From: Streptomyces sp. HD
Lineage (GTDB): Bacteria > Actinomycetota > Actinomycetes > Streptomycetales > Streptomycetaceae
Direction of reading: 5' to 3'
Assembly (NCBI RefSeq): GCF_028369295.1
Contig: NZ_JAQMYP010000005.1
Coordinates: 124,001-188,000, forward strand
DNA length: 64,000 nucleotides
Position 1 is the stretch's first letter. Each line of letters opens with the position of its first letter. The position numbers and the translations under genes were made by a program. The notes under the pieces were generated by a model. The model saw only the letters and a list, made by a program, of their open reading frames with translations, searched no databases and was not told where the DNA came from. Shown piece by piece: positions 33,567-41,256 of the stretch.

Positions 33567-34070
33567 ATGCGTACTACTCGTGCCCTGGCGGCCGCTGCCA
33601 CCGCGGTTGCCGCGCTCGGCATCGCCGCCCCGGTGGCCGCGGCCCGGGACGGCATGCCACCCGTCGGACCGAGCAACATCGTCGCCCTGCCCAGCGTCAT
33701 CGCGCGCGGCGGGCAACTGACCATCACCGTCGACGGCTGCCCGCAGGGCGGCACCGCGACCTCGGACGCGTTCCCCGCCACCACGCTGAGCCCGGTCCCG
33801 GGCGGCAGCACGGCCAAGGGCACCGCGACGATCGACAGGAACGCGCGGTCGGGTGCGCACAGCATCACGGTCCACTGCACGGGCGCCGGGCGGCCGCTGA
33901 CCCACCCGAACGCCTTCACCGTCATCGGCGGTGTCCGCGGCGGCCTCGGCGGCAGCAGCACCACGGGTGCGACGCCTACCGACATGGCCATCGGAGGCGG
34001 GCTCATCGCCGTTGCCCTCATCGGTGGCGGGGTGTTCTGGATGCGGCGGCGGGCGGAGAAGCAGATCTGA
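33567..34070 (+). CDS. Small secreted protein with C-terminal membrane anchor, sortase-associated
   Basis: The protein has 167 residues. It has a clear Sec signal (TRALAAAATAVAALGIAAPVAAA) and a beta-rich domain of about 90 residues (PSVIARGGQLTITVDGCPQGGTATSD, SGAHSITVHCTG) with two cysteines. A Gly/Ser/Thr linker, one hydrophobic segment (IGGGLIAVALIGGGVFW) and the basic tail MRRRAEKQI complete it. This C-terminus has the layout of a sortase signal but no LPxTG-like motif precedes the span. The gene lies divergent from the class F sortase and is paralogous in design to 34203-34715. GGAGG fixes the start. Confidence 0.8.
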   Translation: MRTTRALAAAATAVAALGIAAPVAAARDGMPPVGPSNIVALPSVIARGGQLTITVDGCPQGGTATSDAFPATTLSPVPGGSTAKGTATIDRNARSGAHSITVHCTGAGRPLTHPNAFTVIGGVRGGLGGSSTTGATPTDMAIGGGLIAVALIGGGVFWMRRRAEKQI

Positions 34071-34089
34071 TCCCGCTGCCCGACAGGAG

Positions 34090-34171
34090 ACCGGCCGCAC
34101 GTTCACAGGACTTCGCCCCGGCCCCCTCTGCGGGGGAACCCGGGGCGAAGTCCTGCGTGCGTGCGGCCGGT
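34090..34171. terminator. Long two-part stem-loop terminator between convergent secreted-protein genes
   Basis: An inner perfect 16-bp stem (CAGGACTTCGCCCCGG at 34106-34121 with CCGGGGCGAAGTCCTG at 34140-34155) sits inside an outer perfect 12-bp stem (ACCGGCCGCACG at 34090-34101 with CGTGCGGCCGGT at 34160-34171), joined by a four-base internal loop. It should stop transcription from both directions. Confidence 0.85.
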
Positions 34172-34202
34172 GTGCGTGCGGCCTGTGTGCGCGGGGGCGG
34201 CG

Positions 34203-34715
34203 TCAGGCGCCGTCCCCCTCCTCGCCGCGGCGGCGCCGGGAGAGGTGGTGCGCCGTGGCGAGGGTGGCCGCGATCAGCGCGCCGCCCAGGCCGACCTGCT
34301 TGAGGTTCAGGTCGGCGAACGTGCCGCCCTCACCGGCCTGCACGCCCTTCTCCCAGTGCGGGGGCGCGCCGTCCCGGCCACCGGCGATGGTGAGGTCGAC
34401 GTCCTGCCAGAAGGTGCCGCAGCGGAACGACACCTCGTACACGGCACCCGGCTTGGCCTCCCAGTCGACCACGGCCCGGCCGGATGTGTACCCCCGGGGA
34501 ATGATGATCGTGTCGAAGACCCCCGACGACACGCTGACGCTCTGCTCGCAGCCGGTCGCGTGCAGCGTGACCCGTCCACCGGGGGCGACGGTGGAGGGCA
34601 GCACACCGACCCGGAACCCCCCCTCGGTGTCCCCACGGGCCTGGGCGGTGGGTGCGGTCAGGGCGAGGGCGCTGACGCCCAGCAGTGCGGCCGAAGCGAC
34701 ACGTATCGCGCGCAT
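34203..34715 (-). CDS. Small secreted protein with C-terminal membrane anchor, paralogue of the 33567 gene
   Basis: The protein has 170 residues from ATG 34715, preceded by GGAGGGAA. It has a Sec signal (VASAALLGVSALALTAPTAQA) and a beta-rich domain starting VGVLPSTVAPGGRVTLHATGCEQSVSVSS with a second cysteine in VSFRCGTFWQDVDL. A C-terminal hydrophobic segment (VGLGGALIAATLATAHHL) and the basic tail SRRRRGEEGDGA follow. The plan matches the convergent neighbour at 33567: promoter-like valine-proline start, Gly-Gly turn, Thr-x-Gly-Cys and anchor. Neither has an LPxTG motif. The reading frame stays open upstream to 35390, but signal peptide and ribosome-binding site fix the start. Confidence 0.78.
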   Translation of the reverse strand: MRAIRVASAALLGVSALALTAPTAQARGDTEGGFRVGVLPSTVAPGGRVTLHATGCEQSVSVSSGVFDTIIIPRGYTSGRAVVDWEAKPGAVYEVSFRCGTFWQDVDLTIAGGRDGAPPHWEKGVQAGEGGTFADLNLKQVGLGGALIAATLATAHHLSRRRRGEEGDGA

Positions 34716-34969
34716 GGTGTTCCCTCCGGGTCCCCGAGGAGCAGTCGCGGACCTTTGCCCGCTTGTGCCGTAAATGCACCTCGATGCTGGGAACGCTAGA
34801 AAGGCGCGCACACCTGCGCGATCGCTGTCGTACGAATGGGGCAACCGTGTGGGCCGCTCAGGGGAAAGCGTTGGCGCGACCGGGGGACGGCAGCGGCGTG
34901 GCGTCCTCGCGTGGAGTGCCGACGTCGACTCACGCGGCGTCCCCCGGCGGCCCGTCGGGCGACGGCCTG

Positions 34970-35734
34970 TCAGCCCTTGATGTGCGGGAAGAGCTCCAGG
35001 AACGGCTCCGCCGACGCCGTCACGCCACGGCTGTACGGCGCGTCGAAGTCCCAGATGAGGAAGAGCAGGAAGGCGATCAGTGCGGAGAACAGCCCGGCGA
35101 GGATCAGCTCCCGTGGGGTGCGCCGGATCTGCAGGGCGAAGATCATCCCGATCGTGACGATGCCGCCTGCGATCAGTCCGAACCACACCACGCCCGGCAT
35201 GGTCTCCCCGGTCGAGTTCGCGCGGGCGCTGCGCGCCTGGTCGGCCGCCGTCACCTGGTCCAGGAGCGGCTGGTAGGCCTGCGCCTCGAAGTCCGTCCTC
35301 GGCTCGTAGTCGGTGACGTCCTCGCGGAGGCGCTGGAGGAGCTCGGTGCCCCGCTCGGTGACCCGGCCGTCGTCGGACATCGTCTTCCACTCGGTGGTGA
35401 CCACGTGTCCGACATAGGTGTTGACATCATCCCGAATACGGTCACGGATGTCGGCCGGATACACCCGGACGCGCTCCGAGACCTCGTGCAGCGCCACGGC
35501 CTCCGCCTGGACGTGGTCCTCGGCGGCGCTGCGGCCCTCCCACACACCGGCGATGGCCAGGCCCAGGACGATGGCGTACACCACACCGATCCACATCGTC
35601 ATGTACTCGATGACGTCCGGCGTCTCGGAGGGATCCTCGTCCTCGGGGGCGGTGCGGTGCCGGACGAGGGTGACGATGACCACCACGGAGCAGGCGGCCA
35701 GCATCGCGAGGGTGAGAACAAGCCATTCCGGCAA
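34970..35734 (-). CDS. DUF4239-like integral membrane protein
   Basis: The TTG at 35734 has GGAGG six bases upstream and gives 254 residues starting PEWLVLTLAMLAACSVVVIVTLV. There are four hydrophobic segments: 5-25, 50-70 (MTMWIGVVYAIVLGLAIAGVW), about 185-205 and 212-232. A long central soluble helical region lies between the second and third. This layout and the FVxGE-like start EGRSAAEDHVQAEAVALHEV resemble bestrophin-like DUF4239 proteins, whose function is unsettled. It follows the proline-rich protein gene by 16 bases and is probably co-transcribed with it. Confidence 0.8.
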   Translation of the reverse strand: MPEWLVLTLAMLAACSVVVIVTLVRHRTAPEDEDPSETPDVIEYMTMWIGVVYAIVLGLAIAGVWEGRSAAEDHVQAEAVALHEVSERVRVYPADIRDRIRDDVNTYVGHVVTTEWKTMSDDGRVTERGTELLQRLREDVTDYEPRTDFEAQAYQPLLDQVTAADQARSARANSTGETMPGVVWFGLIAGGIVTIGMIFALQIRRTPRELILAGLFSALIAFLLFLIWDFDAPYSRGVTASAEPFLELFPHIKG

Positions 35735-35750
35735 GAGAAGCCTCCAAGGG

Positions 35751-36299
35751 TCAGCGTGGACGCAGCGCGGCGACGGCGGCGATCGCGGGCGCCGCGATGA
35801 GCAGGACGAAGGTGAGGGGCGACGGGGCGTCATGTGTCGCCCGTCGGTGATGGGTGGCGCGGTAGGCCGGGTAGTGCACCGGGGCCGCGGGCCGGCTTGG
35901 GGTGAGCTTGGCCGACGGCTTCGGGGTTGGGGTCGGGGTGGGCGGGGGGATCGGCCGCGGGCGAGGCGGTGCGGGCCGGGGAGCCGGCGGGGCCGGCGGT
36001 GGCGGTGGCGGGGGAGGCGGGGGTTCGGGTTCCGGGGTGGGCGTGGGTTTCGGCGCTGGGGTGGGCGTGGGGTCGGGCGTGGGCTTCGGAGAGGGTGAGG
36101 GCGTCGGGGTGGGGGTGGGCGTCGGCGTCGGTACGGGGCACTGCGTGGGCGTCGGCCAGGTGAGGTCCCCGACGACCGCCACCGCCGTTGCGCCGTCCGG
36201 CCCTGTGTCGGCGTACGCGCAGACGGTGGCCGAGGCCCCGCCGGCCGGTGCCGCGACCAGGAGCCAGGTCAGCGTGACCAGCGTCAACACCCTTGTCAT
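35751..36299 (-). CDS. Secreted proline-rich repeat protein with C-terminal membrane anchor
   Basis: The protein has 182 residues: a signal peptide (VLTLVTLTWLLVAAPAGGASA), a short region with two Cys (VCAYADTGPDG, PTQCPVP), about 80 residues of Pro-Thr and Pro-rich low complexity (repeated PTPTP, then a PPPP run), and a C-terminal hydrophobic span (PLTFVLLIAAPAIAAVAAL) ending RPR. Such proline rods can span the cell wall. The start at ATG 36299 is chosen from the signal peptide; no good Shine-Dalgarno precedes it. It is upstream of the DUF4239-like gene. Confidence 0.65.
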   Translation of the reverse strand: MTRVLTLVTLTWLLVAAPAGGASATVCAYADTGPDGATAVAVVGDLTWPTPTQCPVPTPTPTPTPTPSPSPKPTPDPTPTPAPKPTPTPEPEPPPPPPPPPPAPPAPRPAPPRPRPIPPPTPTPTPKPSAKLTPSRPAAPVHYPAYRATHHRRATHDAPSPLTFVLLIAAPAIAAVAALRPR

Positions 36300-36673
36300 C
36301 AGGGTGGATTGGGTCGGTTCGAGTCCATACACGACGAAGATCTTCAGCTCCGTGCACGCTCTCACGTGCCGTAGCGCGGGCGGATTGCCTCGAAAGGGCG
36401 ACGTATGGCCCTCGAAAGGTTTGCCGAGCGGGCGCGGATGTGACGGCCCGGACGTACGCATGTGCGACGCGAGAGGTGACGGATGCCGCGCGTGAGCCGG
36501 GTGTGGGCGCAGGTGGCGCGGTCGTTGTCACGGCCGTGATGCGGGCCGCGTCACAGCTTTCGGAAAGAAATTTGTGCGCCGGTTGAACACGAGAGTGGCT
36601 TTCGTGCGTACCCCTTGTCGTGCGGCGGCGCAGCAGGGCGCTGCAACACCCTTGTGATTATGGGGAGTTGACG
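36300..36673. other. 374-base divergent region upstream of the repeat lipoprotein
   Basis: No gene is supported here. The right end has GGGGAG at 36662-36667 as ribosome-binding site. GGTTGAAC near 36581-36588 followed after about 14 bases by CGTGC is a weak candidate for an ECF-type promoter of the downstream lipoprotein gene. Confidence 0.4.
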
Positions 36674-37663
36674 ATGAAGACCTCGTGGCGGAGCGCCTCG
36701 CTCGTGGTGAGCGCCGTGGCGGTGGCGGCGCTGACGACGGCATGCGGCTCGGAAACCGCGCCGCCGGCGAGCAGCCAGAATGTGGGCGCAACGGCCGCGG
36801 CCGGTGATTACGGCAGCGCGGGCACCGGCCTTGGCAACGGATCCGGTTACGACCCCGGCGCGGCCGGTCAGGAGAGCGCCGCCACGGGGGCCGCCTCCGC
36901 CGGTGAGCTGTCCGTCTCCACCAACCAGGAACTCGGCAAGGTGCTGACCGACAGCGCCGGCCTGACGCTCTACCGCTTCGACAAGGACGTCGCGGAGCCG
37001 CCCAAGTCGAACTGCGACGGCGACTGCGCGAAGAAGTGGCCCCCGGTCCCCGCGGACGACGCCACCGCCGGCGCCGGTATCGACAAGGCGCTGCTCGGCT
37101 CGGTGACCCGCTCCGACGGCACCAAGCAGCTGACCGTCGACGGCTGGCCGGCGTACCGCTTCGCCAAGGACGCCAACGCCGGTGATGTCAACGGCCAGGG
37201 CGTGGGCGGCACTTGGTACGCGCTCGCCCCCGACGGCAAGAAGGCGGAGGGTGGCGCCGGTGCCGAGGCGGGCGATCTGCCCGGGCTGTCCACCCGCAAG
37301 GATCCAAAGCTCGGCGAGATCGTCATCGACAAGAACGGCCACACGGTCTACCGGTTCATGAAGGACTCGCCCTGGCCGATGAAGACGGCGTGCACCGGCG
37401 AGTGCCTGGAGAAGTGGCCGGTCATCGCGCCGGTCGACGCCGAGGACACCGAGGGCATCGATCTGAAGGGGTCCGGTCCCAGGGGCCAGGGCTACGTGGT
37501 CTTCGACCGGCCCGACGGCATCAAGCAGCAGACCATCGACTGCGTGCCCATCTACACCTTCGCCGGTGACAAGAAGCCCGGCGACACCAACGGTCAGGGC
37601 GTCGGCGGCACCTGGTTCGCCATCCGCCCCGACGGCAAGCCGGTCGGCGCGTCGGAGAAGTAG
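36674..37663 (+). CDS. Lipoprotein with two secreted-repeat (PF03640-type) pairs
   Basis: The protein has 329 residues. The lipobox is LTTAC with Cys at about 24. After a Gly/Ala-rich linker, two homologous halves occur. The first contains LTDSAGLTLYRFDKDVAEPPKSNCDGDCAKKWPPV and AYRFAKDANAGDVNGQGVGGTWYA. The second contains VIDKNGHTVYRFMKDSPWPMKTACTGECLEKWPVI and YTFAGDKKPGDTNGQGVGGTWFA. Each half has a Cys-x3-Cys pair before KKWP or EKWP. The repeat is common in actinobacterial surface lipoproteins, function unknown. It corresponds to SCO0930 by recalled synteny. Confidence 0.85.
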   Translation: MKTSWRSASLVVSAVAVAALTTACGSETAPPASSQNVGATAAAGDYGSAGTGLGNGSGYDPGAAGQESAATGAASAGELSVSTNQELGKVLTDSAGLTLYRFDKDVAEPPKSNCDGDCAKKWPPVPADDATAGAGIDKALLGSVTRSDGTKQLTVDGWPAYRFAKDANAGDVNGQGVGGTWYALAPDGKKAEGGAGAEAGDLPGLSTRKDPKLGEIVIDKNGHTVYRFMKDSPWPMKTACTGECLEKWPVIAPVDAEDTEGIDLKGSGPRGQGYVVFDRPDGIKQQTIDCVPIYTFAGDKKPGDTNGQGVGGTWFAIRPDGKPVGASEK

Positions 37664-38044
37664 AGATCACACCTCCCCAGGGTTGATCGCCTCACCCAGC
37701 CGAGTACGCACCACGGAAGGGAGGGACGAGAACAGCGAGAGTGCCGGACGAACGGACGGCGCGCCCGACCCACCGGTCCGCCCCCTGAGCTCCACGCGCA
37801 GGGGGCGGACCGGTTTGCCGTCATTCACCGGTATTCTTCGCCCCTTTCACCATGGTTCGGAACTCTGGGGAAAGGTTCGGAAGCTTCGGATGCTTTTCAC
37901 GGCGGGTGCACGGGGCATCAATTCGGCACGTGCCGCTGGCAGTGACCGGGAACGGATGGTCAATTTCCGTTTCCGCTCGCTCCTTTGGCGGGCGATCAGT
38001 AGCCTCTGCTCGAACACCGGATCGCCTAAGCCTTGGAGAGATAG
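37664..38044. other. 381-base intergenic region with terminator and methyltransferase promoter
   Basis: It holds a strong hairpin at 37772-37814, described separately. The remaining 230 bases lead to the methyltransferase gene, with TTGGAGAG at 38033-38040 as the ribosome-binding site. No further gene or RNA was recognised. Confidence 0.6.
37772..37814. terminator. Perfect 16-bp hairpin terminator after the lipoprotein gene
   Basis: ACCGGTCCGCCCCCTG (37772-37787) pairs perfectly with CAGGGGGCGGACCGGT (37799-37814) around an 11-base loop and is followed by TT. It lies 108 bases after the lipoprotein stop. Confidence 0.85.
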
Positions 38045-38857
38045 ATGGAGCGTCCCGCCTGGGCCCCACGGGGCATCGACATCTCGGTGCCCAGTGTCTC
38101 GCGGATCTACGACTACTACCTGGGCGGTTCGCACAACTTCGAGGTCGACCGGGAAGCGGCCCGCAAGGCCATGGAGTTCATGCCGGGACTCCCCAAGATC
38201 ATGCAGGCCAACCGGGCGTTCATGCGCCGCGCGGTGCGCTTCGCGGCCGACGAGGGCATCACCCAGTTCCTGGACATCGGCTCCGGCATCCCGACCTTCG
38301 GCAACGTCCACGAGGTGGCCCAGAAGGCCACTCCCGACGCACGCGTGGTGTACGTCGACCACGACCCGGTCGCCGTCGCACACAGCCAGGCCGTCCTGGA
38401 GGGCACCGACGGCACGGACGTCGTCGCCGCGGATCTGCGCAAGCCCAAGGAGATCCTGGCCAGTTCGCAGGTCGAGGGCCTCATCGACCTGAACCGGCCA
38501 GTGGCGCTGCTTCTCGTTGCCATACTGCACTTCGTGGAGGACGAGGACGAACCCTACGAGGCGGTCGCCCAGCTGCGCGACGCGCTCGCGCCCGGCAGCA
38601 TGCTGGTGCTCACCCATGCCTCGTACGAGGGAATCCCGCTGCCCGAGGAGCGGGCCAAGGGCACGGTCGACGTTTACAAGGACATTCGCAACCCGCTGAT
38701 CATGCGCTCGCGCGAGCAGATCGCGCGGTTCTTCGAGGGGTACGACATGGTGGAACCCGGACTGGTGCCGATGCCGCGCTGGCGGCCGGACACCGCACCG
38801 GAGGACGAGGATCCGTATGCCTTCTCCGGTTTCGCCGGCGTGGGGCGTACGGCGTGA
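38045..38857 (+). CDS. SAM-dependent methyltransferase, DUF574 family
   Basis: The 270-residue protein has the signature start of this streptomycete family (SVSRIYDYYLGGSHNFEVDREAARKAMEFMP). The Rossmann motif I is FLDIGSGIPTFGNVHEVAQ, the acidic strand VVYVDHDPVAVAHSQA, and the fourth motif VALLLVAILHFVEDED. The methyl acceptor is unknown; many copies per genome occur, often beside signalling genes. Its stop overlaps the start of the c-di-GMP gene by GTGA, so the two are translated together. TTGGAGAG precedes the ATG. Confidence 0.87.
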   Translation: MERPAWAPRGIDISVPSVSRIYDYYLGGSHNFEVDREAARKAMEFMPGLPKIMQANRAFMRRAVRFAADEGITQFLDIGSGIPTFGNVHEVAQKATPDARVVYVDHDPVAVAHSQAVLEGTDGTDVVAADLRKPKEILASSQVEGLIDLNRPVALLLVAILHFVEDEDEPYEAVAQLRDALAPGSMLVLTHASYEGIPLPEERAKGTVDVYKDIRNPLIMRSREQIARFFEGYDMVEPGLVPMPRWRPDTAPEDEDPYAFSGFAGVGRTA

Positions 38858-40989
38858 GCGCGGGGCCGGACGGGCCGGAGGACAGACTGCGCCGGTTCGC
38901 GACGATCTGGAGCCGGGCGGTCTTTCCGGTGACCTCGACCTCGTCGACCCGGCCGGAGTTCGAGGAGCAACTCCTGCCGCTCGCCCGGCGGTTGAGCGAG
39001 GCGCTCAGGGCCAGGACCTTCGACGCGAACCAGGGCAAGGCGGTCGGCACCGCGCTCGTCACCGCGCACTGCACCGACCCGGAGGCGCTGAGCCGTTCGC
39101 TGGACTGCGTGGACGCCTACCTGGTGCTCTACTGCGGTGACGGCGGCGACCCGGAGGACCTGCGGGCCCGTTCCTCGCGGCTGCAGCACGCCATGGCCGC
39201 CGGGTTCGCGCAGGCGCTGCGCGAGCGGACGCTGGCCGAGCAGGAGGCGATCTCCGCGGCCGCCCTCAAGGCACAGGGCGTCGTGGCACAGGCCCTGCAC
39301 GCGACCGAGGCCCGCTTCCGCGCGGTCTTCGAGGGCGCGGCCATAGGAATCGGCATCGCCGACCTGGCGGGCAACGTCCTCCAGGTCAACGGTGCGCTGC
39401 TGCGCATGTTCGGCGTCTCCGAGCAGACCATGCACGGCCGCAACGTCATGCAGTGGACCCACCCCGAGGACGCCCCGCAGACCTGGAAGCTCTACGACGA
39501 ACTCGTCCGCGGCGAGCGCGAGCACTACCACCTGGAGAAGGCCTTCTACCGGCCTGACGGAACGGTCCTGTGGACCAACCTCACGGTCTCCCTGCTGCGC
39601 GACGCCGACGGCGACCCGCAGTACCAGCTGGCCCTGATGGAGGACACCACCGAGCGGCGCCTGCTCAATCTGCGGCTGCGCTACGAGGCCACGCACGACG
39701 CCCTCACGGGGCTGCCCAACCGCACGTTCTTCTTCGAACGCCTGGAGAAGGCACTGGGTGCCGGCGAAGGACAGCGGTTCGGACTGTGCTACCTCGACCT
39801 GGACGGCTTCAAGACCGTCAACGACAGCCTCGGCCACGCGGCCGGCGACCGGCTGCTCGTCGAGGTCGCCGACCGGCTGCAGTCCTGTGCCACCGCGCCC
39901 GGCGAGATGGTCGCGCGGCTCGGCGGCGACGAGTTCGTGGCGCTGACCACCGGCCCGGACACCGAGCGCGAGGTCGACGAACTCGCCGCCCGCATCATGA
40001 ACGTGCTGATCGCCCCCATCAGCATCGACGGCCGCGAGCTGACCGTGCGCGGCAGCATCGGCATCGTCGAGGGCCCGGCGGGGGAGCGCAGCCCGGCGGA
40101 GGTGCTGCGCAGCGCCGACATCACGATGTACCGGGCCAAGTCGGCGGGCGGCAACCGCTTCGAGCTGGCCGACCCGGAGGCCGACGCCCGCGCCATCACC
40201 CGGCACGGGCTGACCACGGCGCTGCCGGCGGCCCTGGAGCGGGGCGAGTTCTTCATCGAGTACCAGCCGCTGGTCCACCTCGGCGACGGCAGCGTGCGCG
40301 GCGCGGAGGCGCTGGTGCGCTGGCTGCATCCGCAGCACGGCGTTCTCGGCCCGGACCGGTTCATCCCGCTCGCCGAGCACACCGGGCTCATCGTGCCGCT
40401 CGGCCGCTGGGTGCTGGAACAGTCGGTGCGCCAGGCACGCGAGTGGCGAGAACGGCGCGACGACGCGGGCCCCCTCCGCATCAACGTCAACCTCTCGCCC
40501 TGCCAGCTCACCCATCCCGGGCTGGTCCAGGACACCGTGGATATCCTGGAACGCGCGGGCGTGCAGCCGGACTCGCTGTGCCTGGAAGTCACCGAGTCGG
40601 CCCTCATCGGTGCCGACGACGACCTGCTCAAACCCCTGCGCCGGCTGGCCGAGATGGGCGTCGACATCGCCCTGGACGACTTCGGCACCGGTTACTCCAA
40701 CCTGGCCAACCTGCGCCGCCTGCCGGTGAGCATCCTCAAGCTGGACCGCTCCTTCACCCAGAGCATGCAGCAGTTCCCGGCCGACCCCGTCGATCTCAAG
40801 ATCGTCGAGGGGATCGTCTCCCTGGCGCACAGCCTGAGCCTCGCGGTGACGGTGGAGGGCGTGGAGACCGGCGCCCAGGCGGAGCAACTGCGGATTCTGG
40901 GCTGCGACACGGCCCAGGGCTGGTACTACGCCCGCCCGGGCCCACCGGACCGACTGCACGAGCTGGCACTGGTGGACGCGACGGGCTGA
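38854..40989 (+). CDS. rmdA: PAS-GGDEF-EAL cyclic-di-GMP enzyme, RmdA-like
   Basis: The protein has 711 residues. An N-terminal helical region (1-145) is followed by PAS/PAC (about 155-270, ATEARFRAVFEGAAIGIGIADLAGNVLQVNG), GGDEF (280-440; GGDEF exactly at 357-361 in RLGGDEFVAL) and EAL (450-705; EAL at 485-487 in GAEALVRW, with DDFGTGYSNL and KLDRSFT). Both catalytic motifs are intact, so synthesis and hydrolysis are both possible. S. coelicolor RmdA (recalled as SCO0928) has the same order and acts mainly as phosphodiesterase controlling development. No membrane segment is visible. Confidence 0.87.
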   Translation: MSAGPDGPEDRLRRFATIWSRAVFPVTSTSSTRPEFEEQLLPLARRLSEALRARTFDANQGKAVGTALVTAHCTDPEALSRSLDCVDAYLVLYCGDGGDPEDLRARSSRLQHAMAAGFAQALRERTLAEQEAISAAALKAQGVVAQALHATEARFRAVFEGAAIGIGIADLAGNVLQVNGALLRMFGVSEQTMHGRNVMQWTHPEDAPQTWKLYDELVRGEREHYHLEKAFYRPDGTVLWTNLTVSLLRDADGDPQYQLALMEDTTERRLLNLRLRYEATHDALTGLPNRTFFFERLEKALGAGEGQRFGLCYLDLDGFKTVNDSLGHAAGDRLLVEVADRLQSCATAPGEMVARLGGDEFVALTTGPDTEREVDELAARIMNVLIAPISIDGRELTVRGSIGIVEGPAGERSPAEVLRSADITMYRAKSAGGNRFELADPEADARAITRHGLTTALPAALERGEFFIEYQPLVHLGDGSVRGAEALVRWLHPQHGVLGPDRFIPLAEHTGLIVPLGRWVLEQSVRQAREWRERRDDAGPLRINVNLSPCQLTHPGLVQDTVDILERAGVQPDSLCLEVTESALIGADDDLLKPLRRLAEMGVDIALDDFGTGYSNLANLRRLPVSILKLDRSFTQSMQQFPADPVDLKIVEGIVSLAHSLSLAVTVEGVETGAQAEQLRILGCDTAQGWYYARPGPPDRLHELALVDATG

Positions 40990-41029
40990 ACGGCGGGGCC
41001 GAACGGGACAGGACGGGGCTGCATTCGGG

Positions 41030-41069
41030 CCCCGTACCGGCCAGCCCCTGGGGCCTGGCCGGTACGGGG
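41030..41069 (+). terminator. Hairpin terminator after rmdA
   Basis: CCCCGTACCGGCCA (41030-41043) pairs perfectly with TGGCCGGTACGGGG (41056-41069) over a 12-base loop, 40 bases after the rmdA stop. Confidence 0.8.
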
Positions 41070-41086
41070 GGTGCTTCCCGGCCCGG

Positions 41087-41228
41087 CCCCGGTGCGGGAA
41101 GAGCGCGGGCCGCTGCCTGCCCCGGTGCGGGACGAAGGCGGGCCGCCGCCCGGCCCCGTGTGGGAGAACGCGGGCCGCTGCCCGCCCCGGTGCGGGTCGG
41201 AGATGGGCTGCTGCCCGCCCCCGTGCGG
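41087..41228. repeat. Degenerate ~33-bp tandem repeat upstream of a LysR gene
   Basis: CCCCGGTGCGGG or a close variant recurs at 41087, 41120, 41154, 41185 and 41219 (spacings 33, 34, 31, 34). Between copies lies GCGGGCCGCTGCC with changes. The array ends 28 bases before the LysR start and has no coding frame of its own. Confidence 0.75.
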
Positions 41229-41231
41229 CGC

Positions 41232-41254
41232 CTTCACGGTCATATAGCGTGAAG
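41232..41254. promoter_or_regulatory. LysR-type box CTTCAC-N11-GTGAAG
   Basis: A perfect 6-base inverted repeat with an 11-base spacer (T-N11-A geometry) ends two bases before the LysR start codon. It is probably the autoregulatory binding site of that regulator. Confidence 0.6.
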
Positions 41255-41256
41255 TC

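Noticed and set aside
34716..35390. N-terminal extension of the 34203-34715 frame to a 395-residue protein
   Set aside because: The extension is Arg/Ala/Pro noise antisense to the spacer and the DUF4239-like gene. A signal peptide and GGAGGG define the start at 34715.
35902..36495. Glycine/valine-rich open frame on the plus strand
   Set aside because: It is the antisense of the Pro/Thr-rich rod of the 35751-36299 protein, which has a signal peptide and anchor. The plus-strand product is pure low complexity.
41087..41228. The 33-bp repeats as a CRISPR array
   Set aside because: Copies are contiguous and degenerate with no unique spacers, and no cas genes are present.
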